Assembly (NCBI GenBank): GCA_965248685.1
Contig: CBDFKC010000003.1
Coordinates: forward strand, 2,852,001 to 2,916,000
Reading direction: 5' to 3'
DNA from: VYFG01 sp965248685
GTDB taxonomy: Bacteria > Pseudomonadota > Gammaproteobacteria > Arenicellales > Poriferihabitantaceae
DNA: 64,000 nt
The notes below the pieces were generated by a model that made no database searches, had not been told where the DNA came from, and saw only the letters and a list, made by a program, of their open reading frames with translations. Shown piece after piece: positions 46,554 through 55,071 of this stretch (position 1 is the first letter of the stretch; every line of letters starts with the position of its first letter). The translations under genes and the position numbers were made by a program.

Positions 46554-48890
46554 ATGTTGCGAAATGATAATGGGCAACTTTCCCGTCGGGTTGAAGATTA
46601 CCGATTGTTGTCGGGCCAGGGTAATTATACCGACGACATTGCGGACATCGACTCGGTACATGCAGTTTTTGTTAGAAGCCCCCATGCTCATGCGTCTATT
46701 TCCAGTATTGATGCCGATAAAGCGATCGCGTCGCAAGGTGTCGTTGCGGTGTTCACTGCAGAAGATCTCGAAGCCGACAATATTGGGAATATTCCCTGTA
46801 TGCACACGGTTACCGGAGTCGGTGGAAGTGAAACAATAATTCCGCCCAATCCACTGCTTGCATCAGGACGTGTTTTGTTCGCAGGTGACCCAGTAGCCAT
46901 GGTGGTCGCTGATTCCTTGGGTCAAGCCCAGGACGCTGCAGAGCGTGTTCAGGTGAATTACCAGCAACTAGCAGCGGTTGTAGAGACCGCTAGCGCCCTT
47001 GACCGGGAGAGTGTGCAAATTTGGCCTGAAGCACCTGGAAACCTTGGGGTCGAGTGGGAAATCGGTGACAGTACCGCAGTAGCGACAGCATTTAGCCAGG
47101 CGACCCAAACAGTAAAATTAACCGTCACCAACAATCGGATTGCAGTCAGCCCCATCGAGCCCCGCGCAGCAGTGGCTAGTTATGATAGCGAATCCGATGT
47201 CTTGACCTTAACCACGCCCTGCCAGGGAGTTCATGGTGTCCAATCACAAATCGCAGATCACGTTTTAAAGATACCGACTAATAAACTTCGTATTTTAACG
47301 CCGGATGTTGGTGGTGCGTTTGGCGCAAGATATTTCTGTAATCGTGAACAGGTGTTAGTGGCATGGGCTGCCAAAAAATTTGGTAGGACCGTCCGCTGGA
47401 CCGCAAGTCGAACCGAATGCTTCATTGTCGACGGGCATGGACGAGATCATATCAATACGGGCGAGCTGGCATTGGATAGTGACGGTCACTTTTTGGCGCT
47501 TAGGGTGTCAACCATTGCCAATATGGGAAGTCATATGAAGGATTGGGGGCCGAAAATTCCCACCAAGATCAGTAATCAGGTTGTTACGGGTTGTTATAAC
47601 ATTCCAACGGCCCACGCAAACATAAAATGTGTATTTACCAATTCGGTTCCAATCGATGCCTATAGGGGAACCGGTAGAGCTGAGTCGATATATTTGCTGG
47701 AGCGACTGGTTGATGCTGCCTCCCGCCAACTTGACATTGCTCCTGATGAATTACGTCGACGCAATTTGATTCTGCCGAGCGAGATTCCTTATCATTCCGC
47801 CTCGGGTCAGATTTATGATTCGGGAAACGCCCAGGCAATGATGCAATGCGCCATGGAACGCGCCAATTGGCAGCAAATTCTCCAACGCAAGGAGCAAGGC
47901 CTTGCCAATGGAAAATTGATTGGGATAGGGATGTCTACTTGGGTAATGAGTGCGTCCGGTCTGATGGACGAAAGCGCGCGACTGCGGCTGGACACTGATG
48001 GAGGTATTTCAGCATTTGTCGGTACCCAGCCCGCTGGCCAGGGACATGCGACTGCTTACAGCCAGATTCTGATTGAGCACTTCGATTTGACCGTGGACAA
48101 GATAAGAATTTTTCAAGGCGATTCATTACACTGCCCACCAGGGTCGGGAACCGCACAGTCCAGGTCTCTGCTAATGGGCGGACTCGCCATTCACGGAGCC
48201 GCCAAGGAATTGAAGCAAAAAATAGCGGAGGCCGTTGGACAACTGTTTTCTGTTGACTGCCCCAACATAACATTTGTCAGCGGGAAGATTCAGATACCTG
48301 AAACTGATCAGGAAATCACATTGGAGAAAATTGCTCACATTGGTGCTGAGTCTCGCAGAACAGTTGGGGCGATTCCGGTGGTCTTTTCATCCCTTGAAGT
48401 AACTTATCTGGCTAGTGAAGCACCTATGACATTCCCCCAGGGGTGTCACATATGTGAGTTATCGGTGGATCAGGAAACTGGGAAAGTTGAGGTTTTGCGA
48501 TACACGGTAGCAGACGATTTTGGGAAATTGCATAACCCCATGATGTGCGAAGGGCAGGTTCATGGTGGGGTGGTACAGGGTATTGGTCAGGCCCTACTGG
48601 AACAAATTCAGTACCAGCCTGATACTGGGGAATTATTGACCACAAGTCTGAAGGACTACTGCCTTCCGCGAGCGGATGACGTTCCGATGCTGGATATGCA
48701 GCTGATTGAGGATCACCCCTGTTTGACCAATACGATGGGCATCAAAGGGTCGGGCGAATCGGGTGCGGTGGCTGCGCCTGCTGCGGTAATCAATGCCGTG
48801 CTTGATGCATTGGTACCCAAAGGCGTTACAACGATAGATATGCCGGCTACCTCGGAAAAAATCTGGCGTGCAATGAACTCAGTGAAATAG
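46554..48890 (+). CDS. Molybdenum hydroxylase large subunit (CoxL/xanthine-dehydrogenase type)
   Basis: About 778 residues from ATG 46554 (a GTG at 46545 is also possible). The a/b hammerhead domain (about 15-125) precedes the molybdopterin-binding domains, with TPDVGGAFGARYF, DAYRGTGRAES and the active-site glutamate loop KGSGESGAVAAP near the C-terminus. The loop is not the AYxCSFR of true CO dehydrogenases, so an aldehyde or N-heterocycle oxidase/dehydrogenase is likely. The FAD and FeS partner genes lie just downstream on the opposite strand, converging with a 6-base gap, an unusual layout for this enzyme. Confidence 0.88.
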   Translation: MLRNDNGQLSRRVEDYRLLSGQGNYTDDIADIDSVHAVFVRSPHAHASISSIDADKAIASQGVVAVFTAEDLEADNIGNIPCMHTVTGVGGSETIIPPNPLLASGRVLFAGDPVAMVVADSLGQAQDAAERVQVNYQQLAAVVETASALDRESVQIWPEAPGNLGVEWEIGDSTAVATAFSQATQTVKLTVTNNRIAVSPIEPRAAVASYDSESDVLTLTTPCQGVHGVQSQIADHVLKIPTNKLRILTPDVGGAFGARYFCNREQVLVAWAAKKFGRTVRWTASRTECFIVDGHGRDHINTGELALDSDGHFLALRVSTIANMGSHMKDWGPKIPTKISNQVVTGCYNIPTAHANIKCVFTNSVPIDAYRGTGRAESIYLLERLVDAASRQLDIAPDELRRRNLILPSEIPYHSASGQIYDSGNAQAMMQCAMERANWQQILQRKEQGLANGKLIGIGMSTWVMSASGLMDESARLRLDTDGGISAFVGTQPAGQGHATAYSQILIEHFDLTVDKIRIFQGDSLHCPPGSGTAQSRSLLMGGLAIHGAAKELKQKIAEAVGQLFSVDCPNITFVSGKIQIPETDQEITLEKIAHIGAESRRTVGAIPVVFSSLEVTYLASEAPMTFPQGCHICELSVDQETGKVEVLRYTVADDFGKLHNPMMCEGQVHGGVVQGIGQALLEQIQYQPDTGELLTTSLKDYCLPRADDVPMLDMQLIEDHPCLTNTMGIKGSGESGAVAAPAAVINAVLDALVPKGVTTIDMPATSEKIWRAMNSVK

Positions 48891-48896
48891 TGTGTT

Positions 48897-49637
48897 TTAC
48901 CGGAGCTGTACGCAATTATTAACCGCTCGTAGTGCGAGGGTTTTGACGAGATGGGCGCGATAATCTTTTCTCCCGTGGATATCATCGATCATTGAATCCG
49001 GCGAAATTCCAATTTCGGCCAGTGCCTCAACAGAAAAGTTTTCTGTCAGCGCTGACTCCGCTTGGTGCCAGCGAAATACCCCTTTGTTGGCTGCACCCGT
49101 AACCGCAACGCGTACCTCATCAGAGAATTTAGCGACAAATACACCTGCGATGGCGTAGCGGAATGCCGGTTGAGAAAACTTCTGGTAACTCGCCTTTTCC
49201 GGAACTGGAAATAAAACCCGAGTAATGATCTCTGACTTTTCCAAGGCTGTTTGTGACCCGTCGATGAAAAATTCATCCGCCGAAATTATCCGCCGGTTGG
49301 TACAAATACTGGCATTCGATCCCAACACGGCGGCGGGATAACAGTACGCCTGTCCATTGGCCGCCAGTGAACCCCCGATAGTTGCTCTATTTCGAACTGC
49401 TGGATCAGCTATTCTGGAAACAAGATGCGCCAGCACTGGATAAGAACCAGTATATTGGGCTACCTCGCTGTGTGTGGCGGTACCGCCAACAATTATCTCT
49501 CCTGATTCTCCTGCCCAGACTCCCTTTAGCGCAGCAATGGCATTTAGGCTGACCAGGGAAGCAGGTTTAACGAGTCGCTGTTTCATCAACGGTATCAGGG
49601 TTTGACCACCCGCAATGGCCTGGGTGCCGTCCGCCAT
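48897..49637 (-). CDS. Molybdenum hydroxylase FAD-binding subunit (CoxM type), start unclear
   Basis: The PCMH-type FAD domain is visible as AIAGGQTLIPLMKQRL, NRATIGGSLAANG and the C-terminal CO_deh_flav_C region, 246 residues from ATG 49637. Family proteins need about 25-30 residues before AGGQ. Those appear upstream in the same frame (FNFISAKTIIQASELMADG, to about 49690), but with no ATG, GTG or TTG; the frame is open back to the TAG stop of the FeS gene (49731-49733), which is in the same frame. So the subunit either uses a rare start (ATT/ATA), is made by read-through as an FeS-FAD fusion, or has been damaged. Confidence 0.82.
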   Translation of the reverse strand: MADGTQAIAGGQTLIPLMKQRLVKPASLVSLNAIAALKGVWAGESGEIIVGGTATHSEVAQYTGSYPVLAHLVSRIADPAVRNRATIGGSLAANGQAYCYPAAVLGSNASICTNRRIISADEFFIDGSQTALEKSEIITRVLFPVPEKASYQKFSQPAFRYAIAGVFVAKFSDEVRVAVTGAANKGVFRWHQAESALTENFSVEALAEIGISPDSMIDDIHGRKDYRAHLVKTLALRAVNNCVQLR

Positions 49638-49730
49638 TAACTCCGAGGCCTGGATAATAGTTTTAGCCGATATGAAGTTAAAGTTGTCTATCGTACTGCT
49701 CCAGTGATTACTAATGTCAATTCTTGATAC

Positions 49731-50216
49731 CTATGGCTTAGCAATGGCCTGAATAGATTTCACGATATTATGGTATCCGGTGCATCGGCAGATGTTACCC
49801 TTGAGAAACTGACGAATTTCGTTTTCGCTAGGATTGTCGTTATATTTTAGAAGTTCTGAGGCAGCCATGATCATGCCAGGTGTACAAAACCCGCATTGCA
49901 ATCCATGATTTTCTTTAAATGCCTGCTGAATTGGGCCAAGTGATCCATCTTTGTTGCACATTCCCTCGATAGTTACGACATCTGCGTTATCGGTTTCTAC
50001 GGTAAAGATGCCGCAGGACTTTATCACTCTGCCATTAACATGAACCATACAGGCGCCACATTGAGAACTATCACAGCCAATGTGGGTGCCGGTAAGTCCG
50101 AGGGTTTCCCGAAGAAACTGAACCAGAAGCAGTCTTGGCTCTACGCCCTCTTGCATTTCCTCACCGTTTACCCTTATTCGAACAGGAAAAGTTTCAAAGG
50201 TTTTCTGAAGTGTCAT
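49731..50216 (-). CDS. Molybdenum hydroxylase [2Fe-2S] subunit (CoxS type)
   Basis: A 161-residue protein with two [2Fe-2S] clusters: plant-ferredoxin type C48, C53, C56, C68 (GCDSSQCGACMVH, then KSCG) and the helical cluster C108, C111, C143, C145 (LQCGFCTPGMI, then NICRCTGY). It passes electrons from the molybdenum centre to FAD. It is upstream of the FAD subunit on the minus strand, in the same reading frame, separated by one TAG. The FeS and FAD genes converge on the large-subunit gene. Confidence 0.92.
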   Translation of the reverse strand: MTLQKTFETFPVRIRVNGEEMQEGVEPRLLLVQFLRETLGLTGTHIGCDSSQCGACMVHVNGRVIKSCGIFTVETDNADVVTIEGMCNKDGSLGPIQQAFKENHGLQCGFCTPGMIMAASELLKYNDNPSENEIRQFLKGNICRCTGYHNIVKSIQAIAKP

Positions 50217-50607
50217 CAGTGAATTAAGCTGGGTTTCAACAAGTCGGGTTTGTGACCAAAAGCTCTGATTGAGGTGTTATAAAATCCGGATAAATAGCGC
50301 CTGAGGTCGAAGCTGGCCTGTTGATGAGTACTATTGGATATGATTAAAACAATTGTGTAAAACGAAAATTTTAATGGAAAAACCTCTGCCAAGGAACTAT
50401 TCCAGCGTAGATATTTTTCGGGTGATCAAATTTCATTCGGCTTTTTCCTCGATTCATAAGAATTCGCCGGCACAACAAATCCGTATTTTAATAACAGGCT
50501 AAAACCATAATCAAGGCACAAAGAGAGCTAGAACTTTCCTTCAGGCACGAGAAATAGTGACGTTAATCACACCCGCTCAGCAGGTATAAATGAGACATCT
50601 AGCAGGA
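50217..50607. other. Intergenic region
   Basis: 391 AT-rich bases between the ends of two minus-strand units: upstream DNA of the FeS subunit and downstream DNA of the reductase. No open frame with protein-like sequence, repeat or strong terminator hairpin was recognised. Confidence 0.5.
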
Positions 50608-51669
50608 CTATCGCTTACCGCCAGGCAGATGAGAGGCGTCCAAAAACTTATCAAAAAAGATTTGATCGCTGTTCATTCCCCCCTGATTTAGCACTTTAAT
50701 TGCGCTATCAATCATGGGAGGTGGGCCGCACAAATAGGCCTGACTACTGGAGAGATCAAAACCCTGGCTTTGGATATGCTCAGTAACCATACCGCGTGGT
50801 CCTGACCAGCCAGTATCAGTCAGTTCTTCGGATAGGACCGGGATAAATTCAAACAGTTCTTTGTTCGAAGATTCAATGGCCTCCATCTCTGCAATGCAGT
50901 AGAGATCTTCTTGAGTTCGGGCGCCAAATAGAAACTTTACCGGCCTGGAAAAACCGTCTTGGTCAAGTTGTTCCAACAGGGATTTAATTGGTGCCAGGCC
51001 ACTGCCTCCAGCAATACATAGCATCGGAGTTGTAGAGCTCCGCAAATAAAATGAACCCATTGGACCGTTGACCGTAACGGGTGTCCCAACTTCGCTTTCC
51101 TGATGCAGCCAGGTACTCATTTTCCCGCCGGGAACTAGGCGAACGAAAAATGACACCTGATCTGGCGTCTCGCGTGTTGGCGCCCTGGCAAACGAATAGG
51201 AACGCGGTTGTTCAATTCCATCAATACTGATTTCTGCATACTGACCGGCAAAATACGCAGGTAGTGGTTTATCCAGTTTGATCGAAATTTCGAGAATATC
51301 GTGGGTCAATCGTGCGCATCGCGCGATATTTCCTGATACCGCTTCCGCTGGTATTGCCACTGTGTCGGGATCTAGTACAACGCGTACTTCAATATCGGAT
51401 TTTGCCCGGGTTTGACAAGCGAGAATCATGCCGGCGTCCAATTCGTCGCCGTCCAGGACATAACTGAAATCGTTTAGTGGTTTTATCTTACCGCTGACTA
51501 GTTTGCATCGACAGGTCCCGCAACTACCGACCCGACAATTGTGGGGCCACGCAATTCCTGCGCTCAGGGCTGCGTTTAGCAGGTTGTCATTCGGCGCAAT
51601 TTCAATCACGGACTCTCCCGTATTTATTTGAACATGAAAGGACTTCTTGGCAGAAAATAGGCCGAACAA
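50608..51669 (-). CDS. Ferredoxin-NAD(P)H reductase for the AlkB-type hydroxylase (XylA-like)
   Basis: A 353-residue electron-transfer protein. The N-terminal plant-type [2Fe-2S] ferredoxin has C45, C50, C53 and C85 (NCRVGSCGTCRC, then ILACQT). The FAD domain has RSYSF (156-160), followed by GGKMSTWL, and an NAD(P)-binding domain has CIAGGSGLAPIKS and YLCGPPPMID. This single-chain architecture is that of XylA/phenol-hydroxylase-type reductases that feed non-haem diiron oxygenases. It is last in the minus-strand operon with the truncated haemoglobin and the hydroxylase, its likely partner. Confidence 0.9.
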   Translation of the reverse strand: MFGLFSAKKSFHVQINTGESVIEIAPNDNLLNAALSAGIAWPHNCRVGSCGTCRCKLVSGKIKPLNDFSYVLDGDELDAGMILACQTRAKSDIEVRVVLDPDTVAIPAEAVSGNIARCARLTHDILEISIKLDKPLPAYFAGQYAEISIDGIEQPRSYSFARAPTRETPDQVSFFVRLVPGGKMSTWLHQESEVGTPVTVNGPMGSFYLRSSTTPMLCIAGGSGLAPIKSLLEQLDQDGFSRPVKFLFGARTQEDLYCIAEMEAIESSNKELFEFIPVLSEELTDTGWSGPRGMVTEHIQSQGFDLSSSQAYLCGPPPMIDSAIKVLNQGGMNSDQIFFDKFLDASHLPGGKR

Positions 51670-51868
51670 TTGTGCTTCTCCGATTGATAAGATAATTTGT
51701 TTTTTGGAGTTATTCGAGGTGGTGAGATAGTGAATTAATCCTTGCTAGCGTGTTTTCATATAATGGGAGGTTTGCAAAACAAGCACGTCCATGTGCCACC
51801 CTCTGACTTCCGTTTGGAATTATTCGAATCAAACGGACAGAGTTTTAATTTTCGACTTTTATCAGTCT

Positions 51869-52240
51869 TTACAGGTGAACGATTTCGGGCTTGAGAGAGT
51901 ACAAAATACACAGAATCTCATCTTTTTCGCGTTGCCCAACATTGTTCATTTCCAAGGCGTCCAGAACGTCATCTACCACTGCAATAAACTCAGTTTCATT
52001 GATGTTCATTCCGGTATGGGTTGTGATCATATCTTTGCCAGTATATTCCTCTGGACCACCAAACCCTGCGCAGCACATCTCAGTTACTAGCCGCTTGACT
52101 TCAGCCGGGTCGCTGTTTACGTAGCGGTTTTTGACCGTGGGATTCTTTGTATGATTATCGAAAATATCTGAAGCAATTGCTTCGATTGCGGGCTTTCCAC
52201 CCAGGCGGGTGTACAGTGTGTCTTCAGCTGTTGCAGTCAT
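51869..52240 (-). CDS. Group I truncated haemoglobin
   Basis: A 123-residue globin: LYTRLGGKPAIEAIASDIFDN at the start and the proximal haem His at about H75 in HTGMNI, as in 2/2 haemoglobins of group I. Such proteins bind O2 or NO. The gene lies 18 bases after the hydroxylase on the same strand and before the reductase, so co-expression is likely. Supplying O2 to, or protecting, the diiron hydroxylase is an attractive but unproven role. Confidence 0.88.
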   Translation of the reverse strand: MTATAEDTLYTRLGGKPAIEAIASDIFDNHTKNPTVKNRYVNSDPAEVKRLVTEMCCAGFGGPEEYTGKDMITTHTGMNINETEFIAVVDDVLDALEMNNVGQREKDEILCILYSLKPEIVHL

Positions 52241-52258
52241 GGTTATTCTCCTCAGTTG

Positions 52259-53530
52259 TTATGCGTAGTTGACGTGTATTTTTACATCCCCAATGCGGTC
52301 AGGCTCAATATCATAGCCCACTTTTTTGTTGATCTCTTTGGCGATCTCGCGCTCTTCTGGTGTGGCGAAGTCTCGATCCCAGACCGCAAGTTTTTTCTTC
52401 ATCATGGCATGCCACATAGGTGGCATCAGGGCCAGCGAAAATTCATGGTAGTAACCGATGCAGGCGTTTGGCGCTCCATCAGGAGCACGCCCCACATTTG
52501 TCAGCTCCCAAAAATGGGTTTCGCCGCGATCGTGATGATCAGCCTGGCGTCCAATTTCGATAAACGCCCAACTAGTAAACAGATTGTCGTTATCCCAGGA
52601 ATGGCGGTATTCAATCGGCTCACCTTTAACTCGCACCAGCCCATAGTGCTCCATGTAATTCAGGGCTTCGAGCTCAAAATTAGACAGTATCCACACCACG
52701 AGCATTACCAACAAACCGAGCCACAGACCAGCGGCACCGCCACCGGTCCAGCCAGCATATGCAAATAGCGCTATCGTCGGGAGACTCATCAGATATCCCC
52801 GGATCCATCGGTTGCTAAATGAGTAAAAAGACTTGTTGAGTCTTTTTAAACGGCGTGCTTCAGTTTTAATACCGAAATAGGATTGTCCAACATGGGAAAT
52901 AATAAAGTGCGAATAGATGTCGCGACCACGCGGAGACGTTGCCGGATCACAATCATCCCCGAGTTTGTTTCTTTCTGGTCCCATCCAGGCCCGCCCGAGT
53001 TCCAAATGGTGATTGTAGACGTGGGCAAAGCAGAAATGCGCGCATCCGCTTAATGCCATCATCAGTCGCGAAATCATGAAACCAAAGCCTTTGGTATGGG
53101 ACAATTCATGGCCGAAAATAATGCCAAGCCCCTGGTGCATACCAGCGCCAATGGTCGCTCCAACCAGGTGCCATCCACTAATACCGTGATTAAACGTAAT
53201 CCCGAGAATTTCTCCGGTTCCGGCTGGAACTCCCGCCATGTATTCATATACCCGCCATGCGAGCACCAATTGGAGCGCAACAAAAAGTGGATACTGCAAA
53301 TACATCATCCCATTGAGCAACGCTGGAATACCGAGGGGACGTCCATTTTTGTCGGTACCAGCGCCTGCTGGGTGAATACCCGCGCTCAGGGTGTCGACAA
53401 CAATATTGAAGGCAAATAAGCCTACCCCTAACCAGACCCAATTGCCTCCATACAAAATGCCCCAGATGCAAGCAAGTATACCCAGGGGTGTATACAGGTA
53501 AACGAGGTGTCCAAATATAAGTTTTCGCAT
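52259..53530 (-). CDS. Membrane diiron hydroxylase, AlkB/XylM type
   Basis: A 423-residue integral membrane oxygenase with about six hydrophobic helices and the full histidine-box set: HELSH at 141-145, H170-x3-H174-H175 (HVYNHHLELG), NYMEHYG at 291-297 and H332-H333 (RQADHHDRGE). The third box NYxEHYGL is the signature of alkane/xylene monooxygenases rather than fatty-acid desaturases. It hydroxylates a terminal methyl or alkyl carbon using O2 and electrons from the reductase encoded two genes downstream. Substrate (alkane, alkylbenzene or terpene) cannot be told. Confidence 0.92.
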   Translation of the reverse strand: MRKLIFGHLVYLYTPLGILACIWGILYGGNWVWLGVGLFAFNIVVDTLSAGIHPAGAGTDKNGRPLGIPALLNGMMYLQYPLFVALQLVLAWRVYEYMAGVPAGTGEILGITFNHGISGWHLVGATIGAGMHQGLGIIFGHELSHTKGFGFMISRLMMALSGCAHFCFAHVYNHHLELGRAWMGPERNKLGDDCDPATSPRGRDIYSHFIISHVGQSYFGIKTEARRLKRLNKSFYSFSNRWIRGYLMSLPTIALFAYAGWTGGGAAGLWLGLLVMLVVWILSNFELEALNYMEHYGLVRVKGEPIEYRHSWDNDNLFTSWAFIEIGRQADHHDRGETHFWELTNVGRAPDGAPNACIGYYHEFSLALMPPMWHAMMKKKLAVWDRDFATPEEREIAKEINKKVGYDIEPDRIGDVKIHVNYA

Positions 53531-53577
53531 TTTTATTTCCTCTCTAATGTGATTAGGTATATCGCGTGTGGCCGAGT

Positions 53578-53880
53578 TTAATGATGATCAATCATCGAGT
53601 ATTGGCGGACATCTGCTACGCTAACAACTCGATTCGCCCGGGCCCCGCACAAACAGTTTTCTTCTGTATCGCAAGCCCATATAGGATAGGCGGAAAATTT
53701 TTGCAGGTCAGAAGGTAGCTGTTCCCGATGCGGTACCCCGGCCGGAAACAATCTATCGTCAGGGGAAGTTCTCGACAAATCCTGGCGAATTCGCTCGAGT
53801 TCGAATTGTAAATCCTTAACTTTTTTACCATTCCATGAACCGACCTGGCGGCCCATTTTGCTTTTAATCTTGTCGGTCAT
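53578..53880 (-). CDS. Small orphan protein in the hydroxylase operon
   Basis: A 100-residue cytoplasmic protein with basic N-terminal third (MTDKIKSKMGRQVGSWNGKKVKDLQ), a short helix (FELERIRQDLSR), a middle YPIWACDTEENCLCGARANRVV with three cysteines (C-x5-C-x-C), and a polar tail. The cysteines could bind a metal. No family is recognised. It lies 47 bases upstream of the hydroxylase and downstream of another orphan on the same strand, so it belongs to this operon. Confidence 0.6.
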   Translation of the reverse strand: MTDKIKSKMGRQVGSWNGKKVKDLQFELERIRQDLSRTSPDDRLFPAGVPHREQLPSDLQKFSAYPIWACDTEENCLCGARANRVVSVADVRQYSMIDHH

Positions 53881-53935
53881 GAGACACTCCCTGGTAATTC
53901 ATCATCCAAGATATACACCCAAGAAGAACCAGTAA

Positions 53936-54223
53936 CTATAGTATCGTTACCAATTTCTGCACCATACTTGGTAAAACTTTATCCTTCCCTTGTTTTTGCT
54001 CGTGCATGGCGATCTCCATCTGGTCCGAAGTGAAACTCAACCCGTGGTCAGCTGCTGCTGCGACATAGAGATCGCGAAATTCATCTAGGGATATTCCGCT
54101 GTCTACAGCAGTCTCGAGCCGACTTTGCAGATCAGAATCAGAGGTTACTACTTTGGCGAATTCGCGCATGACGTCTTCGAAGGCTCTGGACTGCTTAAGT
54201 TCCTGGGTCAAAGATTCCAGCAT
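53936..54223 (-). CDS. Small helical protein, Nif11-like
   Basis: A 95-residue helical protein. The stretch MREFAKVVTSDSDLQSRLETAVDSGISLDEFRDLYVAAAADHGLSFTSDQME follows the pattern of Nif11-like proteins (short helices, xDPxLxxxL, then xxGYxFTxEE). It lacks a double-glycine leader end, so it is probably not a peptide precursor. It is the first gene of the hydroxylase operon, 221 bases downstream of the response regulator stop. The role is unknown; the Nif11 link is a pattern-level match. Confidence 0.55.
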   Translation of the reverse strand: MLESLTQELKQSRAFEDVMREFAKVVTSDSDLQSRLETAVDSGISLDEFRDLYVAAAADHGLSFTSDQMEIAMHEQKQGKDKVLPSMVQKLVTIL

Positions 54224-54318
54224 GGTGTTTCCTCTTGAGTGATTTTAGTTGTACTGGCGCGTTAAATTGTCACGACGGTGTAGTTAAGTTCAGAAACCGG
54301 AAGAGGGTAAATACGCAA

Positions 54319-54381
54319 AGTTACTCAATGTAACTGTCTGAAATACGAAATGTTGCATATGACCCAGGTAGAATTACCTGG
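54319..54381. promoter_or_regulatory. Two inverted repeats upstream of the hydroxylase operon
   Basis: AGTTACTCAATGTAACT (54319-54335) has perfect 6-base arms around 5 bases, and CCAGGTAGAATTACCTGG (54364-54381) has perfect 7-base arms around 4 bases. They lie 96-158 bases before the first gene of the operon, in the gap between it and a FixJ-type regulator gene. They are good operator candidates, and the second could also be the regulator's terminator hairpin. Confidence 0.5.
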
Positions 54382-54444
54382 ATATGTTATTTATTAGTCA
54401 AGAAAATCACGTAATTGTGATAATAAATCTGACTATAAGTACGG

Positions 54445-55062
54445 TCATGCAGGCTCGGCCTGGTGACAGATTTCAATCAATTGGGCCACGCTATTGGCAT
54501 GCATTTTATTCATTATATTGGACCGGTGACCCTCCACAGTCCGGACACTGATGATGAGATTATTAGCAATGGATTTACTCGGCATGCCATCGAGCAAAAG
54601 TTTTAACACCTCTCGTTCGCGCCGGGTCAGGGTTGATAGATACTTGTACGCTTTCACCGATAGTGTTCTCTCGGCAAGTATATCGTGGTGACGGCTTATT
54701 GCTGCGTAAACGCAGTCGAGTAAGTCCTGGTCGTTAAATGGTTTCTGTAAAAACTCAAACGCCCCCGCCTTCATCGACCGTACCGCCATTGGCACGTCCC
54801 CATGCCCGGTAATAATTATCACTGGCAAGGTTACGCCAATTTCGACCAGATGCTCCTGCAGGTCCAGGCCGCTCATCCCTGGCATCCTTACATCCAACAC
54901 CAGACAACCAAGCGCATACAGATCGAGTTCATCGAGAAATTCATTGGCGGTTCCGTAGGTTCTGACTTGTAAACCGACTTCTTCAGCCATCCAGCGAATA
55001 GCATCGCGAACTGCCTCATTGTCGTCGATAACGAAAACTGTCGGTGAACGTGTATCTTCCAT
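54445..55062 (-). CDS. FixJ/NarL-type response regulator
   Basis: A 205-residue protein with a receiver domain (acidic DD at 13-14, phosphorylated D57 in LVLDVRMPG, K about 107 in LQKPFND) and a C-terminal LuxR-type helix-turn-helix (LTRREREVLKLLLDGMPSKSIANNL, then SVRTVEGHRSNIMNKM). This matches FixJ/StyR/TmoT-type regulators that switch on hydrocarbon-degradation operons. It sits 9 bases after the kinase gene and upstream of the hydroxylase operon in the same direction. Confidence 0.92.
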   Translation of the reverse strand: MEDTRSPTVFVIDDNEAVRDAIRWMAEEVGLQVRTYGTANEFLDELDLYALGCLVLDVRMPGMSGLDLQEHLVEIGVTLPVIIITGHGDVPMAVRSMKAGAFEFLQKPFNDQDLLDCVYAAISRHHDILAERTLSVKAYKYLSTLTRREREVLKLLLDGMPSKSIANNLIISVRTVEGHRSNIMNKMHANSVAQLIEICHQAEPA

Positions 55063-55071
55063 TACTTTTGT

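Noticed and set aside
53936..54223. A RiPP precursor peptide based on the Nif11-like pattern
   Set aside because: There is no Gly-Gly leader cleavage site, no Cys/Ser/Thr-rich core, and no modification enzyme or exporter nearby.
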